Assembly (NCBI GenBank): GCA_964496125.1
Contig: CAZBXE010000004.1
Location: 62,001 to 126,000, forward strand
Source of the DNA: CAZBXE01 sp964496125
GTDB lineage: Bacteria; Chlamydiota; Chlamydiia; Chlamydiales; CAZBXE01
DNA length: 64,000 bases
Direction: 5' to 3'
Shown piece by piece: positions 25,085 through 34,132 of this stretch. Numbering within the stretch: position 1 is the first letter of the stretch; each line of letters begins with the position of its first letter. The position numbers were made by a program, and so were the translations under genes. The notes below the pieces were generated by a model, which saw nothing but the letters and a program-made list of their open reading frames with translations, was not told the origin of the DNA and ran no database searches.

Positions 25085-26387
25085 CGTGCAGAGAGAGCTG
25101 AAAAACCTTGGCCAAGAGACATTGATGGAACAGATTTCATCTCTTCCTGAGGTAGCAGAAGAACGTTTTCTCTCTCAGCTGCTTGCAATCGATTCTCTCC
25201 TTTTTAAAAGGCAGCAGGAGCTGATTTTTCATCCCCCTCATATAAAAAAAGAAGAGTATAGCCCTATTTTGGGGGCGCCTACACGCTCACAGGACGATTA
25301 TGAAACAGGTCTTCAGCTCCTCCGTGATGGGAAAGTAGGCTGTCTTTTGCTTGCCGGAGGACAAGGAAGCCGCCTTGGCTTTGAAGGACCAAAGGGAGCC
25401 TTTCCCATCAGCAAGTTTTGCAAAAAGAGCTTATTTCAGATTTTTGCAGAAAAAACCGCCGAGGTTTCAAGCCTAGCAGGAAGGGATCTTCCTCTTGCGG
25501 TCATGACGTCTCCTGAAAATCATCTACAAACAGTTGCATTTTTTGAGAACAAGGCTTTTTTTGGTTTGCGTCCGTCACAGGTTTTCTTTTTCATGCAAAA
25601 AACTCTTCCCCTTTTAAACGAAGAGGGGAATCTGTTCCTAGAGGCGCCAGGAGTCATTGCCAAGGGACCAGACGGAAATGGGGGTGCCCTTAAGGCCCTT
25701 GTGGAGTCTGGGATCTTTTCTGCTTGGATGCACAAAGGCATCGAGTTTGTGCATGTTTTACTTGTCGATAATCCCCTTGCCAATCCATTCGATCCCTATC
25801 TTGTAGGGTTCCATAAGAGGCGTGGGGGTGATGTAGCTTCTGCCTTTATAGAAAAGGAACACAAAGGGGAGAAGGTAGGGGTATTTGCGCAACACCAAGG
25901 GAAGATGTGTGTTCTGGAATACACAGAGCTACCAGTTGATTCTGATGCCTTTCCATGCGCTAACATTGGTTTTTTTAGCTTTGCAATGTCTTTTATTAAG
26001 AAGATAAGTGAAGTAGATCTTCCTCTTCATGTTGTAAAGCGGGAGGTTAAGTGCCTTACGAAAGAAGGGCAAAAAAAACAGGTAGAGGCGTATAAATTTG
26101 AGTGGTTTATTTTTGATGTATTGCCTTTTGCGAAGGGGGTAGACTTAGTGCGTTATCCGAGACAGACCTCTTTTGCGCCCTTAAAGAATAGAGAAGGGAA
26201 GTGGAGTCTACCGGATGTGCAAGAGAGGGTGCAGCAAGCAGAACGACTCCTCTTTGAAGAGTGGTCTGGCAAGCCTCCCCCCAATCGGGCTTTTGAGCTC
26301 TCTGCTTCTTTTTATTACAAAAGTCCTGAGAGGGAAGGGGTGTGGAAGGGGCGAGCTTTACCTGAAAAAGAGTACATAGAATTCTAA
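25074..26387 (+). CDS. UDP-sugar pyrophosphorylase (UDP-GlcNAc/UDP-glucose type)
   Basis: This enzyme uses UTP and a sugar-1-phosphate to make a UDP-sugar. The 437-residue product has the UDPGP-family nucleotide loop LLLAGGQGSRLGFEGPKG, the substrate block PDGNGGALKAL and LLVDNPLANPFDP near residue 230. The related gene next to gpsA in Chlamydia is annotated UDP-N-acetylglucosamine pyrophosphorylase, which would feed the amino-sugar locus at 31-38 kb (inference). The TTG start at 25074 is supported by AAGGAG about 6 bases upstream, and it overlaps the preceding gene. Confidence 0.88.
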   Translation: MLHSVQRELKNLGQETLMEQISSLPEVAEERFLSQLLAIDSLLFKRQQELIFHPPHIKKEEYSPILGAPTRSQDDYETGLQLLRDGKVGCLLLAGGQGSRLGFEGPKGAFPISKFCKKSLFQIFAEKTAEVSSLAGRDLPLAVMTSPENHLQTVAFFENKAFFGLRPSQVFFFMQKTLPLLNEEGNLFLEAPGVIAKGPDGNGGALKALVESGIFSAWMHKGIEFVHVLLVDNPLANPFDPYLVGFHKRRGGDVASAFIEKEHKGEKVGVFAQHQGKMCVLEYTELPVDSDAFPCANIGFFSFAMSFIKKISEVDLPLHVVKREVKCLTKEGQKKQVEAYKFEWFIFDVLPFAKGVDLVRYPRQTSFAPLKNREGKWSLPDVQERVQQAERLLFEEWSGKPPPNRAFELSASFYYKSPEREGVWKGRALPEKEYIEF

Positions 26388-26409
26388 CAATGGTGTATAA
26401 TCTCTCGAT

Positions 26410-27408
26410 ATGAAAATTGGTTATTTAGGCGTCGGTGCCTGGGGATATGCAGTGGGGTCTTTGCTTGCAGAGGCGGGACATGAGGTGATTGCGTGGACGA
26501 ATTACCCCCAAATTGCCGAATATATCTGGGAACATGGGGAGCATCCTAAGCTTAAAGGGTTTCCTCTACCCCGTACCATGAGAGTCACAAAAAAACTAGA
26601 AGAAGCGCTCCATAAGATAGATATTTTACTGGAAGCTGTGACAGCAGAGGGGTTAAGACCCGTCCTCCAAGAGGTTCGAGAAAAGGGGATTCCAGAGTGT
26701 CCTTTCGTAATTACTTCTAAAGGGATTGAGCAAAATACGGGGATGATCCTTCCGGAAGTCGCCAGGGAAATTTGGGGAAAAAAGCGATCACACCTTGTCG
26801 GGTGCATCAGCGGTCCAAGCTTTGCTAAAGATGTCATTCGAGGTCTGCCGTGTGCTGTTGTCGCCTCCGCCTATGACGCTTCGGTTTTACAAAAGATTCA
26901 AGATGTTTTTAGCATGCCCACATTCCGCGTTTATCCAAATACGGATGTGTTGGGTGTAGCCTTTGGCGGCGCTTTGAAAAACATCATTGCGATTGCATGC
27001 GGCATTTCGCACGGCCTGAACTTAGGAGATAGCTGTAGAGCTGCTCTTATTACAAGAGGTCTTCATGAAATTCGAAAGCTCTCTGTTGTATGCGGCTGCC
27101 TCGATGATACTCTTACAGGTCTTGCAGGGATGGGAGATTTGTGTTTAACCTGCTCCTCGGAACAAAGTCGTAATTTTCGGTTTGGCTATAAATTAGCGCA
27201 AGGACTCGATGCAAAGCAGGCTCTTGAGGAGATAGGAATGGTGGTAGAAGGAATTTATACCTGTGTTTCGGCCCTGCAGCTCGCTTTGAAACATGGTGTA
27301 TCGATGCCGATTACGGAAACCATCCATCAGATTCTCTATGCGGGGCTTTTGCCGAAAGATGCCGTTCCGATGCTACTCTTAAGAACTGTGAAGAAGGAGC
27401 ATTTGTAG
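26410..27408 (+). CDS. gpsA: Glycerol-3-phosphate dehydrogenase [NAD(P)+]
   Basis: GpsA makes sn-glycerol-3-phosphate for phospholipid synthesis. The 332-residue product begins with the Rossmann motif GVGAWG. SGPSFAKDV follows, then the catalytic lysine in GALKNIIAIACGISHGL, then ALITRGL and GLAGMGDL. It follows the UDP-sugar pyrophosphorylase as in Chlamydia. No ribosome site is visible before ATG 26410, but a perfect TATAAT lies at 26395-26400, so a leaderless transcript is possible. It is followed after 5 bases by nnr. Confidence 0.94.
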   Translation: MKIGYLGVGAWGYAVGSLLAEAGHEVIAWTNYPQIAEYIWEHGEHPKLKGFPLPRTMRVTKKLEEALHKIDILLEAVTAEGLRPVLQEVREKGIPECPFVITSKGIEQNTGMILPEVAREIWGKKRSHLVGCISGPSFAKDVIRGLPCAVVASAYDASVLQKIQDVFSMPTFRVYPNTDVLGVAFGGALKNIIAIACGISHGLNLGDSCRAALITRGLHEIRKLSVVCGCLDDTLTGLAGMGDLCLTCSSEQSRNFRFGYKLAQGLDAKQALEEIGMVVEGIYTCVSALQLALKHGVSMPITETIHQILYAGLLPKDAVPMLLLRTVKKEHL

Positions 27409-27413
27409 TCAAT

Positions 27414-28919
27414 ATGCATGTTGTACGACCGAAGGAAATGGTTAGAGTTGAGAAAAAGGCCTTTCTCGCAGGCGCAAGCGAAGAGATGTGTATGCTGGCT
27501 GCAGGCGCAGGTGTGGCAGAAATTGCAAGAGAGTTTATCCATGCAAGAGGTCTTGAAAAGCAAGTGGTTCTTCTCTCAGGCCTTGGAAACAATGCAGGGG
27601 ATGCATATGCAGCTGGTGTCCAACTTTTGGATGAGGGATTTTCTGTGCAGGCAATCCAGCTTGGAAGAGTAGAGGAGTGTTCTTTTCTTTGTCAAAAGCA
27701 GATGGAGCGTTTCCTTGAGAAAAAAGGGGTTTTTCATCTCTTTTCTGATTTAGAATCCTTCTCCCCCCCTGCTCCTGGAGTTTTGATAGATGGTGTATTT
27801 GGAACAGGGTTTCATGGGCAGGTAGAGCCTCCTTTTTCAGAAGCATTAGACTTTGCCTCACTTTTGGGACTTCCCATCCTTTCCATTGATATTCCCTCTG
27901 GCGTACATGGGGAGACAGGTGAGGTGCAAGGCAGTGCTATTACAGCGGATGAGACGATATGCATAGGTCTTCCTAAAACGGGACTCTTCTTACAAGAGGG
28001 TCCGAGACACACAGGTGATATTCATGTTGTCCCTCTTCCCATACCGCAAGACTTTATCGAGCAAGCAGAGTCTTCTTTTGAAATGCTTGATGAAGAGGAG
28101 CTTTATTCCCTTGTTCCGAAGCTAAACCGGGACCAGCACAAGTATGAGGCGGGTCTTGTCGTGGCCTTGGTTGGCTCACCCGGAATGCCCGGGGCAGCTC
28201 AGCTTACCTGTCTTGCGGCATTGAAAACAGGATCTGGCCTTGTGCATCTTCTTCATCCAGAAGGAATGGAGGCAGAACTTGCTGCCACTGCCTATGAAGT
28301 GATCCGTGTGCCCTACAAAGCATCCGACCCTAGTCATGTTTTAGAGGCTTTTTCCAAAGCAAACGCTGCGTGTTTGGGTCCTGGGATAGGACGAAAGCCA
28401 GAAACAGCAAAGCTTTTCTCGCATCTACTTTCTCATCTTGCCTGTCCTTTGCTGATTGATGGTGATGGTTTGACCCTCCTAGCGGAGGGAGGATTAAAGC
28501 CGCCTCAAGGAGCCGTTTTAACGCCTCACCTCGGCGAGATGACAAGGCTTTTAGGGAAAAGGGAAAAACCTACGCGGAACTTTGCGCTTCTTAGTGAATG
28601 CCAAGAATACGCGCAAAAATTTGAAATTACGCTTGTATTGAAAGGGATGCCTACCTTTATTTTTTCCCCCGATGGCTCAATTTATGCGAATATCACAGGG
28701 GATCCGGGCATGGCGACAGCTGGCTCTGGAGATGTACTTTCCGGGATGATTTCTACTTTTCTTGCAAAAGGGATGGATCCAACTGATGCTGCAGGCCTTG
28801 GCGTCTATATGCATGGTCTTGCAGGCACTGCAGCAGGGGCAATCCACACCTCACACTCTGTAATCGCATCCGATATCATTTCTTGTATAGGGCGTGCCTA
28901 CGCCTTCTTTGGTTATTGA
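27414..28919 (+). CDS. nnr: Bifunctional NAD(P)H-hydrate repair enzyme Nnr (epimerase plus dehydratase)
   Basis: This enzyme repairs hydrated NAD(P)H: the N-terminal domain epimerises it and the C-terminal domain dehydrates it using ATP or ADP. The 501-residue protein has the YjeF-N-like GLGNNAGDAYAAG (the usual motif is GNNGGDG) and DGVFGTGFHG. SIDIPSGVHGETG follows. The C-terminal ribokinase-like domain has KYEAGLVVALVGS, LTPHLGEMTRLLG and the active-site GDPGMATAGSGDVLSGM. It is probably transcribed with gpsA. Confidence 0.92.
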   Translation: MHVVRPKEMVRVEKKAFLAGASEEMCMLAAGAGVAEIAREFIHARGLEKQVVLLSGLGNNAGDAYAAGVQLLDEGFSVQAIQLGRVEECSFLCQKQMERFLEKKGVFHLFSDLESFSPPAPGVLIDGVFGTGFHGQVEPPFSEALDFASLLGLPILSIDIPSGVHGETGEVQGSAITADETICIGLPKTGLFLQEGPRHTGDIHVVPLPIPQDFIEQAESSFEMLDEEELYSLVPKLNRDQHKYEAGLVVALVGSPGMPGAAQLTCLAALKTGSGLVHLLHPEGMEAELAATAYEVIRVPYKASDPSHVLEAFSKANAACLGPGIGRKPETAKLFSHLLSHLACPLLIDGDGLTLLAEGGLKPPQGAVLTPHLGEMTRLLGKREKPTRNFALLSECQEYAQKFEITLVLKGMPTFIFSPDGSIYANITGDPGMATAGSGDVLSGMISTFLAKGMDPTDAAGLGVYMHGLAGTAAGAIHTSHSVIASDIISCIGRAYAFFGY

Positions 28920-28926
28920 AAAATTC

Positions 28927-28954
28927 TTGAGCTTTAATCCAATGCGATTATAAT
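28927..28954 (+). promoter_or_regulatory. Sigma-70-type promoter for the 29011 gene
   Basis: TTGAGC (28927-28932) and a perfect TATAAT (28949-28954) are separated by 16 bases. The start codon of the tail-anchored protein gene is 56 bases further down, preceded by AAGGAG. Confidence 0.6.
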
Positions 28955-29010
28955 CCCTTGGCTCTGCATCGTGATGCTGTTTGTTTAAAACAATTTACAA
29001 GGAGAAAAAT

Positions 29011-29772
29011 ATGCAACCACCAAAAACCGTAAGCCCCACGGCTGTTCCTGTACACCCTACAGGGTCAAGTGAGAAACAAAAAAAGGGTCCTCTGAACCGA
29101 CTGACCACGATGCTAAGCCTCGGGAGCGCTCCGGTGCAACCCGCGCAGACTCTTCCGTTCTCTGTATCCCCACCAATGAAAGCAAAAAGCATCACTCAAG
29201 AGGCGACAGAATTAGCACAGCAAACTGAGAATGGGGACAGCGTTTCCAAAGACATAGAAGAGCTTGAGCCTCCACCGCTTATCGAGTTACCGATACAATT
29301 TAGACCAGAACCACCTGAACCTTCAAGACAAATCTCGTTTGTGCCGAGTGCATCAGGCCAAGAGCCCAAGCAACAAAGCCGGGACAATGTAGCTTCGCTG
29401 GGAGGAAAAACCGCAGGTCAATCCAGCTCAAGCTCATCGACTCAAGTGACGCACCGAAGGTTTAGTAATGCTGAAGACTTTCTTAATCCGTTTGAGAGTG
29501 GTCTAAGAAGGAGATTGCCATATGACCCTACGACTTCAAGAGAAAGTAGGGGTCAAGGTTCAGAGCCGGGTATTAGGATTATCATAGGTTCTACTTATTG
29601 GCCTGGAGAGCAAACTCTACCTCCTCCTGCTCAATCGAGCACAGAAGACGCTACAGATCAGGTTAAAAAGAGGGGTTGTAGTTGTTATGAGATAACTCAA
29701 GCAGCACTTGTTATTCTAGTCGTTATGGGACTCTTTTCTGGAATTTACTTGAGTGAGAAAGAGGGTATCTAA
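29011..29772 (+). CDS. Pro/Ser-rich protein with C-terminal membrane anchor, unrecognised
   Basis: This 253-residue product is mostly low-complexity and likely disordered: rich in Pro, Ser, Thr and Gln, with a run of six serines near residue 133. It has no N-terminal signal. The end is KKRGCSCYEITQ followed by a single hydrophobic segment (about 230-246) and a short charged tail, a tail-anchor arrangement with three nearby residues that include two cysteines. AAGGAG precedes ATG 29011 and a terminator follows, so it is a monocistronic unit with its own promoter. The layout would fit a secreted protein inserted into a host or inclusion membrane, but this is inference; I do not recognise the family. 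Confidence 0.7.
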   Translation: MQPPKTVSPTAVPVHPTGSSEKQKKGPLNRLTTMLSLGSAPVQPAQTLPFSVSPPMKAKSITQEATELAQQTENGDSVSKDIEELEPPPLIELPIQFRPEPPEPSRQISFVPSASGQEPKQQSRDNVASLGGKTAGQSSSSSSTQVTHRRFSNAEDFLNPFESGLRRRLPYDPTTSRESRGQGSEPGIRIIIGSTYWPGEQTLPPPAQSSTEDATDQVKKRGCSCYEITQAALVILVVMGLFSGIYLSEKEGI

Positions 29773-29786
29773 GGAAATAAGGAATA

Positions 29787-29813
29787 AGGGGGGCCCGGAA
29801 AGGGCCTCCTTTT
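29787..29813 (+). terminator. Rho-independent terminator after the tail-anchored protein gene
   Basis: GGGGGCCC and GGGCCTCC form a G/C-rich hairpin around GGAAA, followed by TTTT, 15 bases after the stop codon. The 29814-30019 interval beyond it holds no supported gene. Confidence 0.8.
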
Positions 29814-30019
29814 ACGATAGCACGAAAAGTCAGCAGCCCTTCCCCTCGCAGACATTTTCAAACGCGGAATGATCAAACATGGTTGTCAACCCTTTCTTTG
29901 TGTCTTTTTGTCTTTGTGTTTCAATCATTTGCAGGCACAGTTGATAGCAGTGTAAAAAAGAGCATCACTGCTGCTTTGATCCGATCGGGTATTCGTCACT
30001 CTTTAATGAGGAAGAAGGG

Positions 30020-31126
30020 CTATTCTAAAAACTCCTCAGGTTCTGTGATGATGCTTAAGATTTTGGAGTTTTCCACTTGCTTTGTTACCCCGCGACCACG
30101 TCTTGTTCTCTTCATGCCAGCTTTATCTTCAGCTGCGGTTGCAATAAGGCTTTTGCGGTAAGGCTCAATCATTCTATGCCATTGGTCTTTGTTCGCTTCT
30201 ACGCTTGCATCTGCAGCATAGAAATGGGAAATCCCATCTTCTAGTATGGTTTGCCCCACATATTGTCTGTCATATTTGGTGACCATAAAGCTATCATAAT
30301 CAATCGTAACATATAAGTTACGGATGTCAAAGTTCCCAAGTCTTGGAGAGATGCTGATCCTATCCTCCAGTCTGCGGAAGAAATGCTCTACCACTTGGAC
30401 AAGCATTTGTCTTGCTTCTCTTGGTTCGCATGTCTCCATGGAACGAAAGCTTAGATAGATTTTGTGTCTATTCGGAGGGCAGAAGGCTGTGCTATTGCAA
30501 ATTTGCAGGTCGTAGAGGTATTTGTTGATGTCATTTGTAACCCCTACCAAAACTTCTGTGACTATGTCACTGATCGACTCTCTTTGGCCAGCTTGTCTAC
30601 TATAGCGGTTTGGGTCTTGGATCGTAAAGGGGCTATCTTCTTTATCGATAAAGAAATTTGATTCCGCTTCGTGCTCTTCATGGATTTTAGGTTCGGGTGT
30701 GATCGACATGGGATGTTTTTCTTTCTTTTCTTCCTTGTCGCTTTCAGTGATGAGCTGGTATGAGCGGTAGAGCCCTTCAAGATCACTTGGTACGTAGTCC
30801 AGGGAGGCAAAGTCTGTTCGCTTCTCTTTTGGGATGGAGGGAAGCTCTGAAGAAAATGTGGTCTTTTGTTTTTTAGAGGGGAGGCTGAGGGGAGCATCGG
30901 AGTAGGTGACAAGCTCAACATCGTCTAGAAGGGGCTCTTGCTGCGTGCAGCACTCGTTGTACTCCCGCTCACACTCTGCATAAAACTGAGGCGGTGCAAA
31001 CGCTTCACTTGTGCATTCATATGTCTCGCAGAAGTCGCTAAGGGTCGGCTCCTCCTCTTCCCTTGGAGTGGGTGAAGAACAGCTACAGAGAAGAGCAAGA
31101 GAGGCAAATAAAAAAACAGGTTTCAT
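30020..31126 (-). CDS. Predicted lipoprotein, unrecognised
   Basis: This 368-residue product has a short lipoprotein signal with lipobox LLCSC (Cys14 or 16). A Cys/Glu-rich region follows (residues 24-66, with CETYECTSE and ECEREYNECC), then a charged, probably disordered middle. A more folded C-terminal half begins around residue 180 (ISDIVTEVLVGVTNDINKYL) and includes beta-rich NLYVTIDYDSFMVTKYDRQY. The even number of extra cysteines suggests disulfides in the envelope. It starts 7 bases after the epimerase gene stop, so the two could be one transcript. I do not recognise the family. Confidence 0.75.
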   Translation of the reverse strand: MKPVFLFASLALLCSCSSPTPREEEEPTLSDFCETYECTSEAFAPPQFYAECEREYNECCTQQEPLLDDVELVTYSDAPLSLPSKKQKTTFSSELPSIPKEKRTDFASLDYVPSDLEGLYRSYQLITESDKEEKKEKHPMSITPEPKIHEEHEAESNFFIDKEDSPFTIQDPNRYSRQAGQRESISDIVTEVLVGVTNDINKYLYDLQICNSTAFCPPNRHKIYLSFRSMETCEPREARQMLVQVVEHFFRRLEDRISISPRLGNFDIRNLYVTIDYDSFMVTKYDRQYVGQTILEDGISHFYAADASVEANKDQWHRMIEPYRKSLIATAAEDKAGMKRTRRGRGVTKQVENSKILSIITEPEEFLE

Positions 31127-31132
31127 AAAGAG

Positions 31133-32104
31133 TCACCTTATCGTTTCGTGGGGATAATATTCAAGGTACCAGGCAACAAATTCTTTCAGTCCCCTTTTTA
31201 AGTCTGTCTTAGGGGAAAATTGAAGAGCTTGCTCTGATTTAGAGATGTCAGCAAAAGTTCTGTGTACATCGCCAGGTTGCATGGGTACGTTTTTTCTGAT
31301 GGCCTTTTTACCAAGCGATTCTTCAAGGGTCGTGATGAAGTTTTCTAAGGATATGGGCTTATGGTTGCCTAAGTTGTATAGTTCAAGGCGCCCTTCTTTA
31401 TCGATGGCAGAGAGAGTACCCTGAATAATATCGTCAATGTAGGTAAAATCTCTTTCTAGTTTTCCATGGTTGTACACATCGATGGGTCGTCCTTCTAGTA
31501 TGGCTTTCGTGAATGAAAAATAGGCCATATCAGGCCTACCCCATGGACCATATACGGTAAAGAAACGAAGGCCTGTGACAGAGAGCCCAAAAAGGTTGTG
31601 GTACGAGGCAGCCATCAGTTCATTTGATCTTTTTGTCGCTCCATAAAAGCTAGCTGGCTTCTCTACTGGATCATCTATAGAAAATGGGATCTTTTCATTT
31701 TTACCGTAGACAGAGGAAGAGGAGGCATAGACAAGGGGAATATGGGGATTTTTTCGGCATACCTCAAGTAGAGAGGCAAACCCTTCTAGGTTGGACTTGA
31801 CAAAGGCTTCTGGATGGGTGAGGGAGTAGCGCACTCCTGCCTGAGCAGCAAGGTGTGCTATGTGGGTAATTTTGTTTTCCTCAATAGTTTTTAAAAGCTT
31901 CTCTTTGTCGCAGATATCCCCATGAAGTATGTGGATGCCTCTTTTTTTGAGCTCCTTTTCTCGGGCCAGCTTTAGCGAGGGGTCGTAGTAGGGGATAAAA
32001 TTATCTACACCTAGGGCAAAGTCTCCTCTTTCCCCAAGGGCCTTAGCCAAGTGAAACCCTATAAATCCTGCAGCTCCAGTGACCAAGACTCTTTTTTTTT
32101 GCAT
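31133..32104 (-). CDS. NAD-dependent epimerase, UDP-glucuronate 4-epimerase-like
   Basis: This 323-residue short-chain dehydrogenase of the extended type has the NAD motif GAAGFIGFH and AAQAGVRYSL, characteristic of UDP-glucuronate epimerases. The catalytic FYGATKRSNE (Y-x3-K) and the substrate block RFFTVYGPWGRPDMAYF follow. It would interconvert UDP-glucuronate and UDP-galacturonate for surface polysaccharide. It is divergent from the HAD phosphatase gene with a 54-base gap and opens the sugar locus that continues to 38.1 kb. The exact sugar is inferred from family resemblance. Confidence 0.88.
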   Translation of the reverse strand: MQKKRVLVTGAAGFIGFHLAKALGERGDFALGVDNFIPYYDPSLKLAREKELKKRGIHILHGDICDKEKLLKTIEENKITHIAHLAAQAGVRYSLTHPEAFVKSNLEGFASLLEVCRKNPHIPLVYASSSSVYGKNEKIPFSIDDPVEKPASFYGATKRSNELMAASYHNLFGLSVTGLRFFTVYGPWGRPDMAYFSFTKAILEGRPIDVYNHGKLERDFTYIDDIIQGTLSAIDKEGRLELYNLGNHKPISLENFITTLEESLGKKAIRKNVPMQPGDVHRTFADISKSEQALQFSPKTDLKRGLKEFVAWYLEYYPHETIR

Positions 32105-32158
32105 ATTTCTCCTAGTGGGAAAAGAACAGGTTCCCTATTCTAAGGCAAAAAAGGGTTT

Positions 32159-32779
32159 ATGTCATCAAGCTTTGTCGTCGCCGCTTTTGATTTTGATGGA
32201 ACCATTACAAGGACAGATACGACAATTCCTTTCTTAGTGTATGCGGTTGGGCCTTTTTGGGGAACCCTCTATTTGCTCACCCTCCTGCCCTCTTTATTTC
32301 TCTGGGGTATTGGCAGATCTACGCGTGAAGAGACAAAAGAGCGCATGCTGACTCGTTTTCTTGCAAAAGTATCTTATACCGATTTGCAAAAAAAAGCCGA
32401 TTTGTTTGTAGAGCATAAGCTCTCCTCTTACCTGAGGCCGCATGCGATGGAGCGCGTCAAGTGGCATAAGGCAAAGGGACATAGACTCATTTTGATTAGC
32501 GCCTCCCTTGATGTCGTTCTCTCCCGCTGGGGCAAGAAAGAGGGTTTTGACGATGTTCTTGCAACCCGCCTTGAAGTGGACGGACAGAAGAGGATTACAG
32601 GCAAGATCCTTGGAAAAAACTGCCGTGGCTTCGAAAAAAAACTACGTCTTGCCGAGCTTCTTGGGGAGAGGCAAAAATATAAAATTTATGCATACGGGGA
32701 TAGCGATGGAGATAAAGAGCTTCTCGAGTTTGCAGACTATCCATTTTACCGCTACATCCCGAGTGAAACAGGGGAGTAG
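32159..32779 (+). CDS. HAD-superfamily (subfamily IB) phosphatase
   Basis: This 206-residue hydrolase has all HAD motifs: DFDGTIT (nucleophile and acid aspartates), LISAS (motif II), conserved lysine in the GFEKKLRL region, and GDSDGD (motif IV). The cap contains a hydrophobic segment (LYLLTLLPSLFLWG), which may bring it to the membrane. HAD-IB proteins include phosphoserine- and lipid-phosphate phosphatases. Here the position in a polysaccharide locus suggests a sugar- or lipid-phosphate substrate, but this is not shown. AAGG precedes ATG 32159. It runs 6 bases ahead of the flippase gene. Confidence 0.85.
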   Translation: MSSSFVVAAFDFDGTITRTDTTIPFLVYAVGPFWGTLYLLTLLPSLFLWGIGRSTREETKERMLTRFLAKVSYTDLQKKADLFVEHKLSSYLRPHAMERVKWHKAKGHRLILISASLDVVLSRWGKKEGFDDVLATRLEVDGQKRITGKILGKNCRGFEKKLRLAELLGERQKYKIYAYGDSDGDKELLEFADYPFYRYIPSETGE

Positions 32780-32785
32780 CCTTTG

Positions 32786-34132
32786 ATGCTTCAAGGCGTT
32801 TTCTCCCTCTGCAAGGGAACCTTTTCTTCGCAACTCATCACATTCGTTTCTTTGTTTTTTTTGACAAGGCTTTATACAGTAGAGGCGTTTGGGGCTTTTG
32901 CTGTAACGATGGCACAGCTTACTCTTTTTGGCGTATTTGCAAGCTTTCGTTTGGAGCTAGCATTGGCACTTGAGTCCGAGGAGATGGGGGCAAGAGGTGT
33001 GCTCTTCTTAGGTCTTTGCTGCTGTTTTTTTCTTGCCTTTCCCCTGGCTTTTTTTTTCGGCGGCGCTCTTGCTTGTATTTTTTTTTTTCAAGGAGCAGCT
33101 TCTCTTTTTACACACTATTTAGCAAGAGCCTTTCAGTTTGATGCTCTAGCGAGCGTCCGGTTTAGGCAGAGTGTTTTGCAAAGTGCTCTGCAGCTTTGCT
33201 TTGGCTACTGGAAGCTAGACGAGCAGGGGCTCTTTTTGGGCCTTTTTGTAGGGCAGCTTTACGCAGCCTTGACTCTTTATCAGAAAAGTAGACTTAAAAA
33301 TGATTTTCCCCTTGATGCGCAGTTTCTTTTTTCTCTTGTGAAAAAGCACCGTCATTTTCTGCAGTTTACGATGCCAAATTCTCTTTTGAACACCCTGAGT
33401 CTTCAATTCCCTCCCTTAGTCTTAAGTTTTTTTTTTCCGGTAAGCTGTGTGGGTAGTTTTTCCCTTGCTATGCGAGCTCTTAACTTCCCGCAGCTTCTTC
33501 TCGGGCAGGCAATCGGGCAAGTGTTTTATGCAAAGGTGGGAAGAGAGAGCTCTACCGAGAAGGGCCGTGCGCTTCTCCAGGAGGTGGGTTCGTACTCTCT
33601 TGCCTTTTCTCTTTTTTTCTTTGGCCTTGCGGCCCTTTATTCTCCCTGTTTTTTCCCTCTGATTTTTGGTGCTGCATGGGAAATGGCAGGAGAGCTTGTT
33701 CCCCTCTTAGCCCCTTGGTTTTGTCTCTCTTTTGTTGTCTCGCCCCTCAGTTCTTTTGCACAAGCAAGAGGTGCCCATAAAAAGGCTTTTTTCTTGAGTC
33801 TTTATGAACTTATATTACGGGTTGTCTTTGTCTTTTTCGGTTTGTATTTCAAGGACTTTCGTCTTACGGTAGCACTCCTTTCTTTCTCTGGGGTCTTGAT
33901 ATCTTTATTTTTTTTCACCTGGCTTTTATCTCTCTCTGGGTCGTGTGTATACCTTTTTTTGCGTGCAAGTCTAGCAAAGCTTTTTCCTTGTGTGGCTCTT
34001 TTCCCTTTGATTCTTGTGTTTTACTTCTTTTTTTCTCCTCTTATCTCGTTGCACCTTTCTCTTGGAACTGCGATACTGTACGCATTCTATCAACACTTGC
34101 TTGCACAGAAGGGTCACTATGCCCAAACATAA
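32786..34132 (+). CDS. Wzx-like oligosaccharide flippase (MATE/MVF-type)
   Basis: This 448-residue polytopic protein, extremely rich in Phe and Leu, has about 12 hydrophobic segments. Its start (GTFSSQLITFVSLFFLTRLY) and spacing of segments are typical of polysaccharide flippases of the Wzx/RfbX kind. They move lipid-linked repeat units across the inner membrane. The glycosyltransferase and polymerase-like genes in the region support this. ATG 32786 is used; a TTG one codon earlier is possible. It overlaps the next glycosyltransferase gene by 14 bases. Confidence 0.82.
   Translation: MLQGVFSLCKGTFSSQLITFVSLFFLTRLYTVEAFGAFAVTMAQLTLFGVFASFRLELALALESEEMGARGVLFLGLCCCFFLAFPLAFFFGGALACIFFFQGAASLFTHYLARAFQFDALASVRFRQSVLQSALQLCFGYWKLDEQGLFLGLFVGQLYAALTLYQKSRLKNDFPLDAQFLFSLVKKHRHFLQFTMPNSLLNTLSLQFPPLVLSFFFPVSCVGSFSLAMRALNFPQLLLGQAIGQVFYAKVGRESSTEKGRALLQEVGSYSLAFSLFFFGLAALYSPCFFPLIFGAAWEMAGELVPLLAPWFCLSFVVSPLSSFAQARGAHKKAFFLSLYELILRVVFVFFGLYFKDFRLTVALLSFSGVLISLFFFTWLLSLSGSCVYLFLRASLAKLFPCVALFPLILVFYFFFSPLISLHLSLGTAILYAFYQHLLAQKGHYAQT

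Noticed and set aside
29883..30161. Plus-strand frame with a signal-like start (STLSLCLFVFVFQSFAG)
   Set aside because: It overlaps the 3' end of the lipoprotein gene by 140 bases, has no ribosome site, and its second half is a mirror of that gene.
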